A stretch of 64,000 nt of DNA from an uncultured Prevotella sp. (GTDB taxonomy: Bacteria; Bacteroidota; Bacteroidia; Bacteroidales; Bacteroidaceae), in the NCBI GenBank assembly GCA_946624005.1, contig CAMORS010000002.1, positions 18,566 through 82,565 on the forward strand, given 5' to 3'. Position 1 is the stretch's first letter. Each line of letters opens with the position of its first letter. The notes beneath the pieces were generated by a model. The model had not been told where the DNA came from, ran no database searches, and worked only from the letters and a program-made list of their open reading frames with translations. Position numbers and translations under genes: made by a program. Positions 63,716 through 64,000 of the stretch are shown in pieces.

Positions 63716-63782
63716 ATTGGCTGCAAAGATACGCCCTTTTTTGCTGAAAAACAAAGGTTTTAAGGATTTTTTTATGAAAATA

Positions 63783-63956
63783 TTGCTTTTTGCTCAGTAT
63801 TTAGTACCTTTACATAAGGTACTCACGTTCGAAAAAGCAAAAAATATTTTGCTTTTCGCTCACTTAATCGTACCTTTGACTGACGTCGAAGGTACTCACG
63901 TTCGGCAAAAAAAAGAATGAATTCTTTTGTTTTGCGCTCACTTATTCGTACCTTTG
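63783..63956 (+). promoter_or_regulatory. Three reiterated promoter modules
   Basis: -7 boxes TACCTTTA 63805, TACCTTTG 63871, TACCTTTG 63949; TTTG boxes 63848 and 63926 with 19-nt spacing; AAGGTACTCACGTTCG at 63816-63831 and 63889-63904. Confidence 0.75.
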
Positions 63957-63961
63957 CACCC

Positions 63962-64000
63962 ATGAAAATCGACCGCGACATTCTGAAAATTGCTCTGCCG
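63962..64000 (+). CDS. Start of a CDS running off the window (probable MATE-family transporter)
   Basis: MKIDRDILKIALP resembles Bacteroidetes MATE N-termini; only 13 codons visible. Confidence 0.45.
   Translation, partial: MKIDRDILKIALP

Overview
This looks like a Bacteroidales (Prevotella-like) chromosomal window. It contains about 40 supported CDSs and no rRNA or tRNA that I could recognise. The genes are mostly core metabolism and envelope: tamB-like, an HTCS hybrid regulator next to a GH2-GH43 fusion, a glycogen cluster (GH57/GT/debranching), an ECF sigma/anti-sigma/STN-receptor trio, xylAB, mscS, yfhO, fkp, GSCFA, nudC, GH97, tnaA, a J-domain gene, dnaB, three glycosyltransferases, a DUF2027-Smr gene, a LuxR regulator, a Na+-pump decarboxylase beta/biotin-carrier/OadG cluster, and folK/queA/truB/uppP/ftsX. 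The unusual content is in the gene junctions. (1) Many junctions are built from tandem 7-mers of unrelated sequence, several starting in register with the upstream stop codon. Because 7 = 1 mod 3, TGA-bearing units place stops in all three frames. (2) Three loci carry a dispersed family of exactly 22-bp degenerate, semi-palindromic repeats (NNGTCNNNGATNNTCTCTGANN), each lying just right of a different inverted short-tandem-repeat array. (3) A GAGGTAC-type inverted repeat element is inserted in frame inside tamB, and an intergenic homologue encodes the same peptide. (4) A perfect 48-bp A/T palindrome is nested inside a 26-bp perfect inverted repeat. (5) Promoter modules (TTTG-N19-21-TAnnTTTG) are tandemly reiterated with a hairpin between copies. 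All statements come from reading the sequence; no searches were run.
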